Part shown: positions 43,012 through 52,584 of the stretch, piece by piece
Layout of the letters: every line of letters starts with the position of its first letter
Numbering within the stretch: the stretch's first letter is position 1
Origin: Bacteroidales bacterium
GTDB taxonomy: Bacteria > Bacteroidota > Bacteroidia > Bacteroidales > P3
Assembly (NCBI GenBank): GCA_017454015.1
Contig: JAFTDW010000042.1
Span: 1 to 64,000, forward strand
Reading direction: 5' to 3'
Length of the DNA: 64,000 bases
Notes under the pieces: generated by a model
Told to the model about the DNA's origin: nothing
What the model saw: only the letters and a program-made list of their open reading frames with translations
Database searches by the model: none
Program-made: the position numbers and the translations under genes

Positions 43012-44046
43012 TTATTGGTGGATTTTTTTCAGGGTGTTGAATGCGTCGGCGAACTCGCGGGCGGCGTAGTCGTCGAGGAGGTAGAAGGTGGTGTCGATAG
43101 GGTCTATATGTATGCGTCCGATGTACACAGGATGGTGGTGCGATGTGTCGTCTTCTTCGGCGAGGCCGCTGGAGGAGTGGTGGTGGGAGAGGTGGATGGG
43201 CGGGCGGACTGCGAGGGTGTTGACGTCGACAGCGGAGGCGGTGACGGTGACATCGTTGATGGGGATTATGTCGAAGTCGTAGGCCGAGCGGGCAACGATA
43301 ATTTTGTCAGGATAGAACAGGATTTGCTGTCCGAAGGAGTCGCGCATCAATGGGGTGTCCCATGGGGTCTGGATGAAGTCGAAGATGCCGAGGTAGAAGT
43401 ATACTATTTGGTATTTGGCATTGCTGCCCTCGTCGGCAACGTGCCATATACGGTGGCACACAGCCACATGAGTGAATATGCGGACCAGTTCGGAGTAGGC
43501 GTTCAGGGTGGTTTCGTCGCAGATTTTGGCTATATTGGTCTGAGTGCTTCTAATGTCGTGTTCGAGAAGTCCGATGCGCGACTTGGTGTGGCTGAGGGCG
43601 CTGACCATGTATTTTTTTTTGTGTCCTATGCCCATGCGTTGGCGTATGGCGTCGGCGCAGCGTTGCAGGTATTCGGCGTTGCGTGCGAGGTAGAGGCAGT
43701 TGAGGTAGGTCTCCAGCAGCACCTGTTTGTCGCGGTAGGTGGTGGCATTGAGGGCTTTTTGGCAGCGTCGTATCTGTCTGTTGAAGTCAAACTCCATGCC
43801 CAGAAGCAGCTTGAGGAGCGAGGTCTTGTTTCGTTGTTTCTTGTCGTCCACAAAGTGGCGGTAGGCATGGCTCTGGCTGTCGCGCACGAAGAATCCGCAC
43901 CCTATGTCGTCGGTTTCCACATAGGGCAGTGTGTGTTCGGCTGCTTCGTAGCGTCCGCGCACGCCGAAGAGGGTGTGGCAGTAGTGCGGCGAGATCCATA
44001 CGGTCATCTCGTCGGAGACGCGGGCTCGGTGTGGTAGAAGGCGCAT
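43012..44046 (-). CDS. Protein of unknown function
   Basis: A 344-residue protein I do not recognise. The N-terminal third starts WISPHYCHTLFGVRGRYEAA and contains a basic helical region (FNRQIRRCQKALNATTYRDK). A long helical centre follows (about 95-195), and the C-terminal 110 residues look like beta-strands (KIIVARSAYDFDIIPINDVT), with a histidine-rich loop near residue 290 (HLSHHHSSSGLAEEDDTSHH). No signal peptide or membrane helix is seen, so it is probably cytoplasmic. It is tightly linked to the M23 peptidase downstream and preceded by a C-rich spacer. Confidence 0.75.
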   Translation of the reverse strand: MRLLPHRARVSDEMTVWISPHYCHTLFGVRGRYEAAEHTLPYVETDDIGCGFFVRDSQSHAYRHFVDDKKQRNKTSLLKLLLGMEFDFNRQIRRCQKALNATTYRDKQVLLETYLNCLYLARNAEYLQRCADAIRQRMGIGHKKKYMVSALSHTKSRIGLLEHDIRSTQTNIAKICDETTLNAYSELVRIFTHVAVCHRIWHVADEGSNAKYQIVYFYLGIFDFIQTPWDTPLMRDSFGQQILFYPDKIIVARSAYDFDIIPINDVTVTASAVDVNTLAVRPPIHLSHHHSSSGLAEEDDTSHHHPVYIGRIHIDPIDTTFYLLDDYAAREFADAFNTLKKIHQ

Positions 44047-44097
44047 GGAAGGAGGGGGGGAGGGTTTTAGGTTTTTAAGGTTACAAGGTTTTAGGGG
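44047..44097 (-). repeat. Pyrimidine-rich leader before the unknown gene
   Basis: On the minus strand it reads as C-rich, telomere-like units (CCTAACCCCTAAAACC near its start and CCCTCCCCCCCTCC next to the ATG at 44046). Same type and orientation as at 6419-6471 and 49438-49496. Confidence 0.5.
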
Positions 44098-45495
44098 TTA
44101 GGCGTGGATGGCGCAGCCGTAGGCGGCTTCGATGGCTTCCATCACTGCCTCGCTCATGGTGGGGTGAGGGTGGATGGCCGAGGCGACCTGCTTGGCGGAG
44201 AGGCCGTTTTGGCGTGCCACCACTATGGAGGCGATCATCTCGGTGACGTTGTCGCCGCACATGTGGCAGCCGAGTATTTGGTCGTTGTTCTTGTCAACGA
44301 CCACCTTGATGAAGCCGTCGGTGTTGCCTGCCGCGGTGGCTTTGCCGCTGGCTTTGAAGAACGACTTGCCAACAAGTATCTCGTGCCCGGCTTCGATGGC
44401 TTTTTTCTCGCTGAGGCCCACGCTGGCCACCTCCGGGGTGGTGTATGTGCAGCCCGGTATGTTGTCGTAGCGTACGGGTTGCGGGGTTTGGCCTGCTATC
44501 TTCTCCACGCAGCAGATGGCTTCTGCGCTTGCCACATGGGCGAGTGCCGGGCCGTGTACCACGTCGCCTATGGCATAGTAGCCGTCGACGTTGGTGTGGT
44601 AGTAGTCGTCCACAACTATCTTGCCGCGCTCGGTGGCTATGCCGGTCTCTTCGAGGCCTATGCCTTCGAGGTTGGTCACCACTCCCACGGCGCTGAGCAC
44701 CACGTCGCAGTCGACAACCGTCTCGCTCTCTTTCTTCAAATCCTTGATGTGTACGTGGCACACGTCGCCATCTATGTCGACTTTCTCAACGCTTGCCGAG
44801 GTCATGATTTTCATGCCCATTTTGCGGAAGCTGCGGCTTATCTGGCTTGCGGAGTCCTCGTCCTCGTTGGGCAGAATCTGTGGCATGAACTCCACGAGCG
44901 TCACCTGTGTGCCTATGCTTTGATAGAAGTATGCAAACTCGCTGCCTATGGCGCCGCTGCCGCATACCACCATGCGCTCTGGTTTTTGTTGGAGGGTCAT
45001 GGCTTGGCGGTAGCCTATGATGTGGGTGCCGTCCTGTGGCATGGAGGGCATGACTTTGCTGCGTGCTCCCGTGGCAATGATGATATGGGTGGCTTCGTGC
45101 TGCTCTGTCTTGCCGTCGGCGCTGGTGACCTCCACCTTGTGGCCGGGCATTACGCGGGCGGTGCCCATGATGACGTCGACATTGTTTTTCCTGAGCAGGA
45201 ACTGCACGCCCTTGCTCATGGTCTCGGCCACGCCGCGGCTGCGTGCCACCATGGCCGCTATGTCGGCCTGCGGCGCTTCGCCGCAGGCCACGCCGTAGTT
45301 GGCGGCGTGGTTGAGGTAGTTGTATACCTGGGCGCTCTTGAGGAGGGCCTTGGTGGGAATGCAGCCCCAGTTCAGGCAAATGCCTCCGAGATTTTCACGT
45401 TCTACAACGGCGGTTTTCATTCCCATCTGGGAGCCTTTCACGGCAGCCACATAGCCTCCGGGGCCGCTGCCGATAACAATGAGGTCGTATTGCAT
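44098..45495 (-). CDS. lpdA: Dihydrolipoyl dehydrogenase
   Basis: The E3 flavoprotein of 2-oxoacid dehydrogenase or glycine cleavage complexes, 465 residues. FAD motif GSGPGGYVAA, redox disulfide GGICLNWGCIPTKALL, NAD motif VVCGSGAIGSEFAYFY, second FAD motif YYAIGDVV and the C-terminal HPHPTMSEAVMEA (catalytic His-Glu of the partner subunit) are all visible. The W in CLNWGC replaces the usual V but is seen in lipoamide dehydrogenases of this phylum. No E1 or E2 genes are nearby. Own promoter at 45556-45586. Confidence 0.95.
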   Translation of the reverse strand: MQYDLIVIGSGPGGYVAAVKGSQMGMKTAVVERENLGGICLNWGCIPTKALLKSAQVYNYLNHAANYGVACGEAPQADIAAMVARSRGVAETMSKGVQFLLRKNNVDVIMGTARVMPGHKVEVTSADGKTEQHEATHIIIATGARSKVMPSMPQDGTHIIGYRQAMTLQQKPERMVVCGSGAIGSEFAYFYQSIGTQVTLVEFMPQILPNEDEDSASQISRSFRKMGMKIMTSASVEKVDIDGDVCHVHIKDLKKESETVVDCDVVLSAVGVVTNLEGIGLEETGIATERGKIVVDDYYHTNVDGYYAIGDVVHGPALAHVASAEAICCVEKIAGQTPQPVRYDNIPGCTYTTPEVASVGLSEKKAIEAGHEILVGKSFFKASGKATAAGNTDGFIKVVVDKNNDQILGCHMCGDNVTEMIASIVVARQNGLSAKQVASAIHPHPTMSEAVMEAIEAAYGCAIHA

Positions 45496-45555
45496 AATTT
45501 ATATTTATTTTTTAATCATTAAAATAGGTCTCCGCGGTAGCGGACTTGCAAAGTG

Positions 45556-45586
45556 CAAAGTTACAATTTTTTCGTCAATTGAACAA
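45556..45586 (-). promoter_or_regulatory. lpdA promoter
   Basis: Minus strand TTG (45586-45584), 20 nt, TAACTTTG (45563-45556), about 60 nt before lpdA. Confidence 0.75.
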
Positions 45587-45617
45587 AAAAATGTAATTTT
45601 GCAAAGTAAAAAAAAGA

Positions 45618-47903
45618 GTGGCAGTGTCTAAAATCAAGGCCTTTGCAGTGGTTGTTTTGGTGTCGGCGTCTATGTTGGGCATGGCGCAGAATGTCAGGAT
45701 GTTGCACACTGTAGTGGTGAGGCCCGGCCCTAATATGGCCGACACTGTGGTGCTCAGGGCGTTGGCCAACATGGAACGCCACAATTACCACAACCTGCCG
45801 AGTTTCGCCTATGACTTTTACAGTCAGGCCTATATGCAGCGCAAGGGCGACACCAGCTTCCTCTTTTTCTCCGAGAGTGCCGGCCGCCATTTGTATCTTG
45901 CACCCGACCATGAGCGCGAGGTGGTGCTTGCCACGCGCACCACCGGGACCCGCAAGAAAATATTCGCCTCCATGCTCACGCAGCTCCAGTCGGCCTCGTT
46001 TTACGGCAAAGAGATAGACTTCCTCGACATGAAGTTTGTCAACCCTCTGTCCGAGGGAACGTTGTCCCGCTATTTCTTTATGATGGACGACACGCTGTAC
46101 ACCTCCGGCGACACGTCGTACGTCATCTTCTTCCGTCCCCGACAGGGGCAGACCTTTGTCGGGCTTACAGGCCGAATGACTATAAGCTCTCGTGGCTATG
46201 CTCTGAGCCGTATCGAGGCCCGGCCAGCGGGCCGCTACAGCAACCTGTTCGGCTCCGTCGCCAGCGGCGTAACCACCGCCATGAGCTTCTGCCATCAGTT
46301 TGGGTGCGACAGCGCCGGCCTTTGGCTGCCACGCCGTTATGTAACCTCTTTCGAGATAACCGTGCCGCCGCAAAAGGACATGCCGCACGAGGAGACGATA
46401 GTGCTGACGGCTGTTAATGATTTTGTCGACTTCAAGGCAAATGAGCCGCTGACAATGAAGGATTTCCGCAATGCCGACGACGTGGAGGTCGATGCCCGTT
46501 CGGAGTATCGCGACACCGCTTTCTGGCAGGCCTACCGCAGTGCTGCCGACGACAGCGTTTCGCGGCGCAGGGAGAGGTGCTACGACCTCTACGACTCGCT
46601 GGAGACAAGGCTCGACGCGTCAGTGTCGTTGGATAACATGCTCGGCTTTGTGGAAGCGTTGGCCGACGGCTATATACCCCTGTGGCAGTCGGAGGGCAGG
46701 CCCGTGGGGGTCAACATCGACATCAACAGGCTTTACAACCGCAACAACTACGAGGGCGCCAGGCTTGGCCTGGGTGGGGAGCTCTACCGCTACCTCAACG
46801 GACGCGACGTGAAGCTTGCCCTCTTGGCATGGGGCGCCTATGGCCTCGCCGACCGTCGTTGGAAAGAGGGCGTAGCGCTGGGTGCCGCATCGACCAAAGG
46901 ACATCGCCTGTCGGCGTCGCTCTATGCCGACAACACCGTGGAGCCGTTTGCCAACTCCTCGCTCACGCCCTATGAGTTGATAGACATAAGCAACAACGCC
47001 AACTATTGCTACACCGACATGATGCAGGTGCGGCGGGCCGGCTTCTCGCTCGGATGGCGGCAGTGGCGCCGCTGGGACATGCTTGTGGGGCTGCGCGTGT
47101 CGAGCGAGGATTGCCTGTTTGCCCATTACATGCCGTCGGGTGTCGACATCTGGAAAAACGTCCTCTATCGCGAAGGGCTGTTGGCCATACACTGGCAGGA
47201 CGGCATCAGCAAGCTCACGCTGGGAGGGGAGGGGGTGGGCAGCCTGAGCCTCACACAGCGCCCCAGCCGTGCCAGTGCCGACGTGCAGCTGCTGGCAGGA
47301 CTGTGCCCCGACAGGGTGGAGCCTCACGGCATGGCGGGGGCCTCATACCATGTGCCTTACCTCCGCCTGCTTGCGCAGTACGACGCAAACCTGCGTCTGC
47401 CGCGGCGTGGCGACCTGATAGTCCACCTCCATGGCGGCGTGGCAACCCCGTCAACGCCGGCCACCCGCCTCTTCTTGCTCGGAGGCACGGCGGCGAGCCG
47501 CTATTACTACCGCAACAGTTTCCTCACTCTTCCTGCCGGAGCCTTCCTCGCGACGGCCTTTGTGCAGGGCAGCGTCAGCTTTGTCTTCGAGCGTCCGCTT
47601 TGGAACACGCGCCAGTGGTGGGCCGCTCTCTATTCGCGCCCATTCCTCTTCGTCCAGGCCACCGCAATGGCCGCCTCGCTCCACAGTGTCCATGCCGGTT
47701 CCGCAGTGACACCCATATTGCCGCACGCACCCCGCGGCGTCCTCGCCGAACCGGCCATAGGCCTCGACGGCCTGCTGCGCTGGAAAATACTCGACGCCGG
47801 TGTCGTGCTGGCCTATAATCACAAAAAAACAGAAAAAAACAACATTGTACAATTTTTTGACAATATATCCGTTTTATACTCGTTAAATGTACGTATAGAT
47901 TAG
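45618..47903 (+). CDS. DUF5686-family outer-membrane protein
   Basis: A 761-residue protein with a signal peptide (KIKAFAVVVLVSASMLGMAQ). It is followed by the DUF5686 region, including VLRALANMERHNYHNLPSFA and later FYGKEIDFLDMKFVNPLSEG, and a C-terminal Omp85-like barrel. Many relatives begin with a carboxypeptidase-regulatory-like domain, which is missing here. The start is GTG at 45618, only about 10 nt after the likely transcription start from TAATTTTG (45594-45601), whose -33 TTG is not in place. Function unknown. Confidence 0.78.
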   Translation: MAVSKIKAFAVVVLVSASMLGMAQNVRMLHTVVVRPGPNMADTVVLRALANMERHNYHNLPSFAYDFYSQAYMQRKGDTSFLFFSESAGRHLYLAPDHEREVVLATRTTGTRKKIFASMLTQLQSASFYGKEIDFLDMKFVNPLSEGTLSRYFFMMDDTLYTSGDTSYVIFFRPRQGQTFVGLTGRMTISSRGYALSRIEARPAGRYSNLFGSVASGVTTAMSFCHQFGCDSAGLWLPRRYVTSFEITVPPQKDMPHEETIVLTAVNDFVDFKANEPLTMKDFRNADDVEVDARSEYRDTAFWQAYRSAADDSVSRRRERCYDLYDSLETRLDASVSLDNMLGFVEALADGYIPLWQSEGRPVGVNIDINRLYNRNNYEGARLGLGGELYRYLNGRDVKLALLAWGAYGLADRRWKEGVALGAASTKGHRLSASLYADNTVEPFANSSLTPYELIDISNNANYCYTDMMQVRRAGFSLGWRQWRRWDMLVGLRVSSEDCLFAHYMPSGVDIWKNVLYREGLLAIHWQDGISKLTLGGEGVGSLSLTQRPSRASADVQLLAGLCPDRVEPHGMAGASYHVPYLRLLAQYDANLRLPRRGDLIVHLHGGVATPSTPATRLFLLGGTAASRYYYRNSFLTLPAGAFLATAFVQGSVSFVFERPLWNTRQWWAALYSRPFLFVQATAMAASLHSVHAGSAVTPILPHAPRGVLAEPAIGLDGLLRWKILDAGVVLAYNHKKTEKNNIVQFFDNISVLYSLNVRID

Positions 47904-47922
47904 TTTTACAATATAGAAAACT

Positions 47923-49404
47923 ATGAAAAAAATAGTTGTGACGATGCTCCTGGCCGCTCTCTGCGGCGGTGCTGTGGTGGCTCAGAATTACAAAATCACC
48001 TTGCGCCCCCAAGTCGCCAAGGACTCTCTCTACTACATGGGCCAGCATTTCCGCGACAAGTATGTCCTGCGCGACTCCACCCGTCTGCGTCCCGACGGCA
48101 CCATAGTCTTCGCCGGCAAGTCCAAGCTCCCAACTGGCGTATACACTCTGCTCGACTCCAAGCAGAAACGGCTCTTCGACTTTATTGTTGACGACAGCCG
48201 CCAGTTCGAGATAGCTTTCGACACCAACTGCCGCAATGCCAACATGAAAGTCTCCAAGTCCAAGGCCAACACGCTGATGTATGAGTATATGGCAACCCTC
48301 GAGCAGACACGCGCCGACTCCCGCCGGCTCAACGACCGCATGCGCAGCAAGGACACCGCCGAGGTCTCCCTGGCCAAGGCCGAGATGGAGGCTCTGGGCG
48401 ACCGTATGGAAAAGTACCAGAAAAACTACATGAAGGCCAACGCCAACTACAAATTTACCAAACTCCTCCAACTCAGCGACAACGGCGATGTGCCCGACGA
48501 GGTGCCGCAGGACCAGAAATACATCTACTACCGCACTCACTACTGGGACGGCGCCGACCTCTCCGACCCCAACCTCATCTACACGCCGCACCTGTTCGAC
48601 AAAATGAACTACTACTTCTTCGGCATCCTCTACAACCAGCCTTGCGACACTATCATACGCTATGCAGACATGATTCTCCACCGCGTGGAGAACGACAGCA
48701 CCATGCTGCGCTACTTCATTGAGTTCATCGCGCCGCGCTACGAGAAAGGCACCAAGCACATTGGCTGGGACCAGGTCTTCGTGCACCTCGTCCAGGAATA
48801 CTACCTCAAGGGCAAATGCACCTGGGCAACACCCGCCGAGGTTTACAACAAAAAACAGACCATCGAGTACCTCTCGGCTTCGCTGATTGGCGCTTTCGGA
48901 CAGGAACTGCGCATGGCCGATACGGCTCAGTCGCCAAACCCCGATGACTGGGTTTCGTCGCACTATTTCCCCGAAAAGTACGTGATACTCTGGATTTGGG
49001 ACCCCGACTGCCACCACTGCCAAAAACAAACCGCCGAACTCAAGGCTCTCTACGACTCGCTTCAGGCCACCGGCAAGCCCATGCCTTTCGAGGTCTACGC
49101 CGTGGGCTACGAGAGCGACGTGAAAAAATGGAAGAACTACGTCATCAAGCACGAGCTTCCCTTTGTCAATGTCGGCGGCATGAATGTCAACATCGACTAC
49201 CAGGCCGCCTACAACGTCCATGGCGCCCCAACAATGATACTCCTCAACGCCGACCGCGAAATAATCATGAACAAAACCCTGCCTACAGCCAACATACTGC
49301 CGTTCATCGAGCAGTATGAGAAAGACCATCCCGAGCAGGCCAACCGTCCCCCGTCAAAATGGCAGCGCCAGCAACTCAACGACCGCCGCAAGTTCAAGGA
49401 ATAA
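47923..49404 (+). CDS. Periplasmic thioredoxin-like protein (DUF5106/TlpA type)
   Basis: A 493-residue protein with a signal peptide (MKKIVVTMLLAALCGGAVVA). An N-terminal DUF4369-like strand region (about 25-120), a helical DUF5106-like middle (about 130-330) and a C-terminal thioredoxin domain (about 345-470) follow. The active site is WDPDCHHCQKQTAELKALYD (C-H-H-C), and the cis-proline lies in NVHGAPTMILLN. Such proteins are thought to act in periplasmic disulfide or stress metabolism. The gene follows DUF5686 by 19 nt. Confidence 0.85.
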   Translation: MKKIVVTMLLAALCGGAVVAQNYKITLRPQVAKDSLYYMGQHFRDKYVLRDSTRLRPDGTIVFAGKSKLPTGVYTLLDSKQKRLFDFIVDDSRQFEIAFDTNCRNANMKVSKSKANTLMYEYMATLEQTRADSRRLNDRMRSKDTAEVSLAKAEMEALGDRMEKYQKNYMKANANYKFTKLLQLSDNGDVPDEVPQDQKYIYYRTHYWDGADLSDPNLIYTPHLFDKMNYYFFGILYNQPCDTIIRYADMILHRVENDSTMLRYFIEFIAPRYEKGTKHIGWDQVFVHLVQEYYLKGKCTWATPAEVYNKKQTIEYLSASLIGAFGQELRMADTAQSPNPDDWVSSHYFPEKYVILWIWDPDCHHCQKQTAELKALYDSLQATGKPMPFEVYAVGYESDVKKWKNYVIKHELPFVNVGGMNVNIDYQAAYNVHGAPTMILLNADREIIMNKTLPTANILPFIEQYEKDHPEQANRPPSKWQRQQLNDRRKFKE

Positions 49405-49437
49405 GCAAGGTTAAAAAGGCAGAAAATTTGAAAAGGA

Positions 49438-49496
49438 TAAACCCCTTAACCCCTTAAACCTTTAACCCCTTATTCCCTTCACCCCCTGACAAAACA
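49438..49496 (+). repeat. Pyrimidine-rich CCCTTTAA-type leader before leuS
   Basis: Repeated units of the type CCCCTTAACCCCTTAAACC, then TTTAACCCC, directly upstream of the leuS start codon. Same orientation relative to the gene as at 6419-6471. Confidence 0.55.
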
Positions 49497-52328
49497 ATGA
49501 GCCAATACAACCATAAAGAAATCGAGCCCAAGTGGCAACAATACTGGCAAGAACACGGCACCTACAACGTCACCAACGGCGCCGACAAGCCTCACTACTA
49601 TGTCCTTGACATGTTCCCCTATCCCTCGGGCGCGGGGCTCCACGTGGGCCACCCCCTGGGCTACATAGCCAGCGACATCGTGGCGCGCTACAAACGCCTC
49701 TGCGGCTACAACGTGCTCCACCCCATGGGCTACGACGCCTACGGCCTGCCAGCCGAGCAGTATGCCATACAAACCGGCCAGCACCCGCAGATCACCACCG
49801 AGCGCAACATTGCACGCTACCGCGGCCAGCTCGACAAGCTGGGGCTCGGCTTTGACTGGAGCCGCGAGGTGCGCACCTGCGACCCCGACTACTACCGTTG
49901 GACCCAGTGGACCTTCATCCAGCTCTTTAACCACTACTACGACACCGAGCAGGACAAGGCCCGCCCCATCTCCGAACTCGTCGCAAAGCTCCAGCGCGGC
50001 GAAGTCCTCGACCCACAAGGCACGCCCTACGACTGGAACGCCATGGATGAGGCCCGGCGCGACGAGCTCCTCATGAACTACCGTCTCGCCTACCTCGCCG
50101 ACACCGCTGTCAACTGGTGTCCCGAGCTCGGCACCGTCCTCGCCAACGACGAGGTGGTGGGCGGCCTCAGCGTCAGGGGCGGTTACCCCGTGGAACGCAA
50201 GCTTATGCGCCAATGGTCGCTGCGTATCACTGCCTATGCGCAGCGTCTCCTCGACGGCCTCGACACCGTCGACTTCTCCGACAGCCTCAAGGAGGTCCAG
50301 CGCAACTGGATAGGCCGCAGCGAAGGCGCTGCGGCCTGGTTCCCTCTCGCCTCCAACCCTCAAAGCAGCTTCGAGATATTCACCACACGCCCCGACACCA
50401 TCTTCGGCGTCACCTTCATGGTGCTCTGCCCGGAGCACGACATGATAGCACAGATCACCACCCCTGCCCAGCGTGCCGAGGTGGAACAGTATCTCTCGTG
50501 GGCCAAAAACCGCTCCGAGCGCGAGCGGCAGGCCGAGGTCGGCAAAGTCTCCGGCGTCTTCACTGGCGCATACGCTCTCAACCCACTCACCGGCGAGCAG
50601 ATACCTATATGGGTCAGCGAGTACGTCTTGGCGGGCTATGGCACTGGTGCCATCATGGCTGTGCCTGCCCACGATAGCCGCGACTTCGCCTTCGCCCGCC
50701 ATTTCGGACTCCCCATACGCCAGGTCGTCCTGCCAGACGGTCAGTCCCAAGCCGACATGACACCCACCGACACCTGGTCGGAGTCCATCGACAGCAAGAG
50801 CGGCACCAGCGTCAACAGCGGTTTCATCACAGGCATGAAAGTCAAGGACGCCATCGCCGCCGTCATCAGCCACCTCGAGGAAAAAGGCATAGGCCACCGC
50901 ACCGTCAACTTCCGCCTCCGCGACGCCACCTTCAGCCGCCAGCGCTATTGGGGCGAGCCCATCCCCGTCTACTTCAAGACCGTGGGCGGCCGCCCAATAC
51001 CCCACTGCCTGCCCGACGAATGCCTGCCCTTGCGCCTGCCCGAAGTCTCCGACTTCAAGCCCACTGCCACGGGCCAGCCCCCGCTCGCACATGCCCTGCG
51101 CTGGGCATGGGACGAGCAGAAGCGGCAAGTGGTCGACAATCTTCTTGTCGACAATGTCACGGTGTTTCCACTCGAGCTCAGCACCATGCCGGGCTTCGCG
51201 GGCTCCAGCGGCTACTACCTCCGCTACATGGACCCCGCCAACAACCACGCCTACTTCTCCCGCGAGGCTGTGCAATACTGGCGCAACGTCGACTTCTACG
51301 TGGGCGGCTCGGAACATGCCACAGGCCATCTTGTCTATGCCCGCTTCTGGAACAAATTCCTCTTCGACATAGGCCTCGCCGTGGAGCAGGAACCTTTCCG
51401 CAAACTCGTCAACCAAGGCATGATACAAGGACGGTCCAACTTTGTCTACCGTTCGCGCACCGACAACAACCTCTTCCTCTCCAAAAACATAGCCCTCCGC
51501 CAGGGCAACACCGTGCCCATCCATGTCGATATCAATATCGTCGACAACGATGTGCTCGACATTGAGCGGTTCCGCGCCTGGCGCCCCGAGTTCGCCCATG
51601 CCCGCTTCGAGCTCGAAGAGGGCAAGTACATCTGCGGCTGGGAAATAGAGAAAATGTCCAAGTCCATGTACAACGTCCAGAACCCCGACGACCTCGTGGA
51701 ACGCTACGGCGCCGACACGTTGCGCATGTACGAGATGTTCCTCGGCCCCATAGAGCAGTCCAAGCCCTGGGACACCGGCGGCATAGAGGGCGTCTCGCGC
51801 TTCCTCAAGAAGTTCTGGCGCCTTTTCGACGAGGCACAGGACTCCGCGCAGCCAACTCCAGAGGTCTTCAAGACAATACACCGCACCATAAAGCGCGTCA
51901 CCTCCGACATAGAGCGCTTCTCCCTCAACACCGCGGTCAGCAACTTCATGATATGCACCAACGAGCTCCAGGCCCTCGGCCCCCATTCCGCCGCAACCCT
52001 TAAGCCGTTGCTTGTGCTCATAGCCCCCTTTGCGCCTCATCTCGCCGAGGAACTTTGGCACAAACTCCACCCCAACGCCACCTCCGTCCTCGACGCGGCG
52101 TGGCCCGCACACGACGAGCGCTACCTCGAGGAAGACAGCTTTGAATACCCCGTCTCCTTCAACGGCAAAATGCGCTTCAAGCTGCGCCTGCCGTTCACCG
52201 CAACCAACGACGACGCCATGCTCGCCGTCCAGCAAGCCCCGGAAACCCAGCGTTACATTGAAGGCAAAAGCATAAATAAACTCATATTCGTCCCCCGCAA
52301 AATCATCAACATCGTCCTAACAAAATGA
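49497..52328 (+). CDS. leuS: Leucine--tRNA ligase
   Basis: A 943-residue class Ia aminoacyl-tRNA synthetase. HIGH motif [13 protein letters not shown] (about 42-55), the editing domain with [15 protein letters not shown] and [15 protein letters not shown], the KMSKS motif EKMSKSMYN (about 720) and the anticodon-binding helical domain with [10 protein letters not shown] are present. The stop codon lies inside a 37-nt sequence that also occurs at 53613-53649, so the downstream composite repeat begins at the very end of the gene. Confidence 0.98.
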   Translation: MSQYNHKEIEPKWQQYWQEHGTYNVTNGADKPHYYVLDMFPYPSGAGLHVGHPLGYIASDIVARYKRLCGYNVLHPMGYDAYGLPAEQYAIQTGQHPQITTERNIARYRGQLDKLGLGFDWSREVRTCDPDYYRWTQWTFIQLFNHYYDTEQDKARPISELVAKLQRGEVLDPQGTPYDWNAMDEARRDELLMNYRLAYLADTAVNWCPELGTVLANDEVVGGLSVRGGYPVERKLMRQWSLRITAYAQRLLDGLDTVDFSDSLKEVQRNWIGRSEGAAAWFPLASNPQSSFEIFTTRPDTIFGVTFMVLCPEHDMIAQITTPAQRAEVEQYLSWAKNRSERERQAEVGKVSGVFTGAYALNPLTGEQIPIWVSEYVLAGYGTGAIMAVPAHDSRDFAFARHFGLPIRQVVLPDGQSQADMTPTDTWSESIDSKSGTSVNSGFITGMKVKDAIAAVISHLEEKGIGHRTVNFRLRDATFSRQRYWGEPIPVYFKTVGGRPIPHCLPDECLPLRLPEVSDFKPTATGQPPLAHALRWAWDEQKRQVVDNLLVDNVTVFPLELSTMPGFAGSSGYYLRYMDPANNHAYFSREAVQYWRNVDFYVGGSEHATGHLVYARFWNKFLFDIGLAVEQEPFRKLVNQGMIQGRSNFVYRSRTDNNLFLSKNIALRQGNTVPIHVDINIVDNDVLDIERFRAWRPEFAHARFELEEGKYICGWEIEKMSKSMYNVQNPDDLVERYGADTLRMYEMFLGPIEQSKPWDTGGIEGVSRFLKKFWRLFDEAQDSAQPTPEVFKTIHRTIKRVTSDIERFSLNTAVSNFMICTNELQALGPHSAATLKPLLVLIAPFAPHLAEELWHKLHPNATSVLDAAWPAHDERYLEEDSFEYPVSFNGKMRFKLRLPFTATNDDAMLAVQQAPETQRYIEGKSINKLIFVPRKIINIVLTK

Positions 52329-52560
52329 CCACGAATAGCACAAATACACACGAATAATCATTGGTTTCTTCGCAACCCTCGTTTTCTGGCTGCGGCAATG
52401 TAAGCAAGCTTCCACTGCTCTTGCTTATCGAAAACGTTGGTTTCTTCGAAACCCTCGTTTTCTCGCCTCGGCATAGTGCAAACACTGCGTGATTTGCCCT
52501 CTGCGCTCGGCTTACGAAAACGTTCAAATTGGTAAAATTCGTGTTATTTGTGTTCTGTAA
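52318..52560 (+). repeat. Composite repeat 1 (two family A units with shared flanks)
   Basis: Left end TAACAAAATGACCACGAATA... (52318-52354, identical to 53613-53649). A GGTTTCTTCGCAACC tag follows, then an A2 unit (52380-52436), a GGTTTCTTCGAAACC tag and an A1 unit (52456-52522). The right end is CAAATTGGTAAAATTCGTGT onward to 52560. The ends carry the inverted motif CACAAATAxACACGAA. Both A units are bounded by CGTTTTC and GAAAACG. It fills the leuS-nusB spacer. Confidence 0.8.
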
Positions 52561-52584
52561 ATGAAGAATAGACCCCACCTCGCC

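Noticed and set aside
49479..52235. 918-codon open frame on the minus strand opposite leuS, and similar long antisense frames opposite htpG, lpdA, the symporter and the GH3 gene
   Set aside because: They are exact shadows of well-conserved genes with biased third positions, and have low-complexity V/G/H-rich products without domains.
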